A DNA stretch of 64,000 bases from Pseudomonas serboccidentalis (GTDB taxonomy: Bacteria > Pseudomonadota > Gammaproteobacteria > Pseudomonadales > Pseudomonadaceae). Shown here in pieces: positions 62,189 to 64,000 of the stretch. The translations under genes were made by a program, and so were the position numbers. The stretch spans positions 3,127,382 to 3,191,381 of the forward strand of contig NZ_CP101655.1 of NCBI RefSeq assembly GCF_028830055.1. Reading direction: 5' to 3'. The stretch's first letter is position 1. Each line of letters begins with the position of its first letter. The notes under the pieces are model-generated. The model was not told the DNA's origin and searched no databases. It was given only the letters and a program-made list of their open reading frames with translations.

Positions 62189-64000
62189 ATGACCCTGCCC
62201 GCGCTTGCCGAACTGCCCGCCATTCTCCTGCCGTTGGTCACTCGATCCGAGCAGTCGTTCCGTACGGCCGTCGCTTCACTGGAAGACGATCACGGCTTCT
62301 CTACCTGGACGCCGCAACGCTGGGTGCAATTCGCCCGCGTCAGTGCCGCCAGCGATTTCGTCATTGAACAGAGCGTTCGTGACCCTTTGATGTTGCTGTC
62401 GCTGGTGCAGTCCGGCGAACTCGACCGGCCATTCGCGCCGGGTGAGCTGTGCGCGCAGATTGCCGCCGCCGTGAACACCGCGCAAAGCGAAGACGAACTC
62501 GGTCGTGTACTGCGTCGGCAGCGCGCTCGCCATCAAGTGCGGATCATCTGGCGTGATCTGAACCGCCAGGCCGATCTGGTGCAGACCTGCCGCGACCTTT
62601 CCGACATGGCCGACGCCACCATCGACCAGGCTTATCAATGGTTGTACAGCCGCCATTGTCAGCAGTTCGGCACGCCGACCGGCCGGCGCAGCGGCCTGGC
62701 GCAGCAGATGGTCATCCTCGGCATGGGCAAACTCGGCGCGGTCGAGTTGAACCTGTCCTCCGACATCGACCTGATCTTCGCCTACCCCGAGGGCGGCGAA
62801 ACCGTCGGCGTGAAGCGCGCGCTGGATAATCAGGAATTCTTCATTCGGCTCGGTCAGCGCCTGATCAAGGCCCTCGACCCGATGACCGTCGACGGTTTCG
62901 TATTCCGCGTCGACATGCGCCTGCGTCCGTACGGTTCGTCCGGCGCGCTGGTGCTCAGCTTTAATGCACTGGAGCAGTATTACCAGGATCAGGGCCGCGA
63001 CTGGGAACGCTACGCGATGATCAAGGCGCGGGTGGTGGCCGGCGATCAAGCGGCGGGCGCGCAGTTGCTCGACATGCTGCGGCCGTTCGTTTACCGGCGT
63101 TATCTGGATTTCTCGGCGATCGAAGCGCTGCGCACCATGAAGCAACTAATACAGCAGGAAGTGCGGCGCAAGGGCATGGCCGACAATATCAAGCTGGGTT
63201 CCGGCGGTATCCGCGAAGTCGAGTTCATCGCCCAGGCCTTCCAGTTGATCCACGGCGGGCGCGATCTGAGCCTGCAGCAGCGTCCTCTATTAAAGGTACT
63301 GAGCACGCTGGAGGGGCAGGGTTATCTGCCGCCGGCGGTGATCAGCGAGCTGCGCGAAGGTTATGAATTCCTGCGTTACACCGAACACGCGATCCAGGCG
63401 ATTGCCGACCGCCAGACCCAGATGTTGCCGGACGGCGCTCAGGATCAGGCGCGCATTGCGTTCATGCTCGGTTTCGCCGATTGGGAGGCTTTCCACGAAA
63501 AACTGATGTTCTGGCGTGGCCGGGTGGCCTGGCACTTCGCGCAGGTGATCGCCGATCCCGATGAAGAAGAGGGTGCCGATTGCGAAGTGGTGGTCGGCGG
63601 TGAATGGCTGCCGCTGTGGGAAGAGGCGCAGGACGAAGAGGCCGCTTGCCGGCAATTGGAAGAAGGCGGCTTCAAAGATGCGGCCAAAGCGCTGAAAGCG
63701 CTGGCCGGTTTGCGCGGCAGCGCACAGTTGCGCGCGATGCAGCGGCTGGGGCGCGAGCGTCTTGATGCCTTTATTCCACGATTGTTGGCGCAGGCGGTGG
63801 AGCACGCCGATCCGGATCTGGTGCTGGAACGGGTGCTGCCACTGGTCGAAGCAGTGGCTCGACGCTCGGCTTATTTAGTGTTGCTGACGGAAAATCCAGG
63901 CGCCCTGCGGCGTTTGCTGACGCTGTGTGCGGCCAGTCCGTGGATCGCCGAGCAGATCACCCGCTTCCCGTTGCTGCTCGACGAACTGCTCAACGAGGGG
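62189..64000 (+). CDS. glnE: Glutamine synthetase adenylyltransferase / deadenylyltransferase (partial)
   Basis: The first 604 codons of GlnE; the gene runs out of the window. The N-terminal (deadenylylase) nucleotidyltransferase domain is complete: VILGMGKLGAVELNLSSDIDLIFAYP near 172 holds the GxxELxxxSDxD metal site, and FVFRVDMRLRPYGSSGALVLS is near 237. SGGIREVEFIAQAFQLIHGGR follows near 340. GlnE switches glutamine synthetase activity in response to GlnB. ATG 62189 follows AAGGATAGA. It is divergent from aceE. Confidence 0.95.
   Translation, partial: MTLPALAELPAILLPLVTRSEQSFRTAVASLEDDHGFSTWTPQRWVQFARVSAASDFVIEQSVRDPLMLLSLVQSGELDRPFAPGELCAQIAAAVNTAQSEDELGRVLRRQRARHQVRIIWRDLNRQADLVQTCRDLSDMADATIDQAYQWLYSRHCQQFGTPTGRRSGLAQQMVILGMGKLGAVELNLSSDIDLIFAYPEGGETVGVKRALDNQEFFIRLGQRLIKALDPMTVDGFVFRVDMRLRPYGSSGALVLSFNALEQYYQDQGRDWERYAMIKARVVAGDQAAGAQLLDMLRPFVYRRYLDFSAIEALRTMKQLIQQEVRRKGMADNIKLGSGGIREVEFIAQAFQLIHGGRDLSLQQRPLLKVLSTLEGQGYLPPAVISELREGYEFLRYTEHAIQAIADRQTQMLPDGAQDQARIAFMLGFADWEAFHEKLMFWRGRVAWHFAQVIADPDEEEGADCEVVVGGEWLPLWEEAQDEEAACRQLEEGGFKDAAKALKALAGLRGSAQLRAMQRLGRERLDAFIPRLLAQAVEHADPDLVLERVLPLVEAVARRSAYLVLLTENPGALRRLLTLCAASPWIAEQITRFPLLLDELLNEG

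Noticed and set aside
61995..62192. A 65-codon open frame just upstream of glnE
   Set aside because: It has no ribosome binding site, runs into the glnE start and its product has no recognisable features.

Overview
The window looks like the chromosome of a Pseudomonas of the fluorescens group. It is GC-rich and has Pseudomonas-style codon use. Dispersed inverted repeats of the Pseudomonas REP type sit at gene ends. From memory, the backbone order (gltB-gltD-hemE, MFS/LysR pair, ParA, selO, mscK-like, cvrA-like, acyl-CoA dehydrogenase, rlmJ, msrA, dipA, aceF-aceE, glnE) matches the P. aeruginosa PAO1 stretch around PA5014-PA5036, with accessory blocks inserted. No tRNA, rRNA, CRISPR array, transposase or prophage was seen.

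Layout. 1-3281: end of gltB, then gltD and hemE. 3415-5704: divergent MFS transporter and LysR regulator. 5799-6833: two paralogous small secreted proteins. 6863-25102: a roughly 18 kb minus-strand aryl polyene (APE) pigment cluster. Its order, in transcription direction, is apeC-D-E-F-G-HI, GT2, acyltransferase, ammonia-lyase, apeK-L-M, CPA2-like membrane protein, flavin halogenase-like enzyme, methyltransferase, apeN-O-P-Q-R. Most neighbours overlap by 1-25 bases. 25480-33536: parA-like, trxC, selO, mscK-like, cvrA-like. 33840-38312: two chemoreceptors flanking a zapB-like/zapA-like pair. 38404-46320: acyl-CoA dehydrogenase and divergent putA/putP with six PutA-type boxes between them. 46673-50545: a small orphan type VI secretion island (vgrG, DUF4123 adaptor, a DUF6124-type gene behind a long structured leader, and a Tai4-like immunity gene). 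50732-64000: rlmJ, msrA, dipA, a PhoD-like phosphatase, aceF-aceE and the start of glnE.

How the genes work together. The APE genes encode an iterative type II fatty-acid-like synthase (three ketosynthase-family proteins, one lacking the active-site Cys; ketoreductase; two dehydratases; two ACPs). They also encode starter supply and activation (ammonia-lyase, AMP ligase), tailoring (methyltransferase, halogenase-like flavoenzyme), lipid attachment (acyltransferases, glycosyltransferase) and export (MMPL pump, LolA-like carrier, lipoprotein). The APE family is known. What is unusual here is the halogenase signature, a CPA2-like protein missing one of its two key acidic residues, a pair of small secreted proteins placed directly behind apeR, and REP elements inside the operon.

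Most worth follow-up: (i) the roughly 230-nt leader at 49474-49703. It has five stems and an exact repeat of one stem strand over the ribosome binding site, which suggests a translational switch; I do not recognise it as a named RNA family. (ii) The vgrG-DUF4123 locus, which lacks an effector but carries a Tai4-like immunity gene. (iii) A near-consensus sigma-54 promoter with an overlapping operator-like palindrome in front of a chemoreceptor. (iv) A pair of matching dyads upstream of aceEF.
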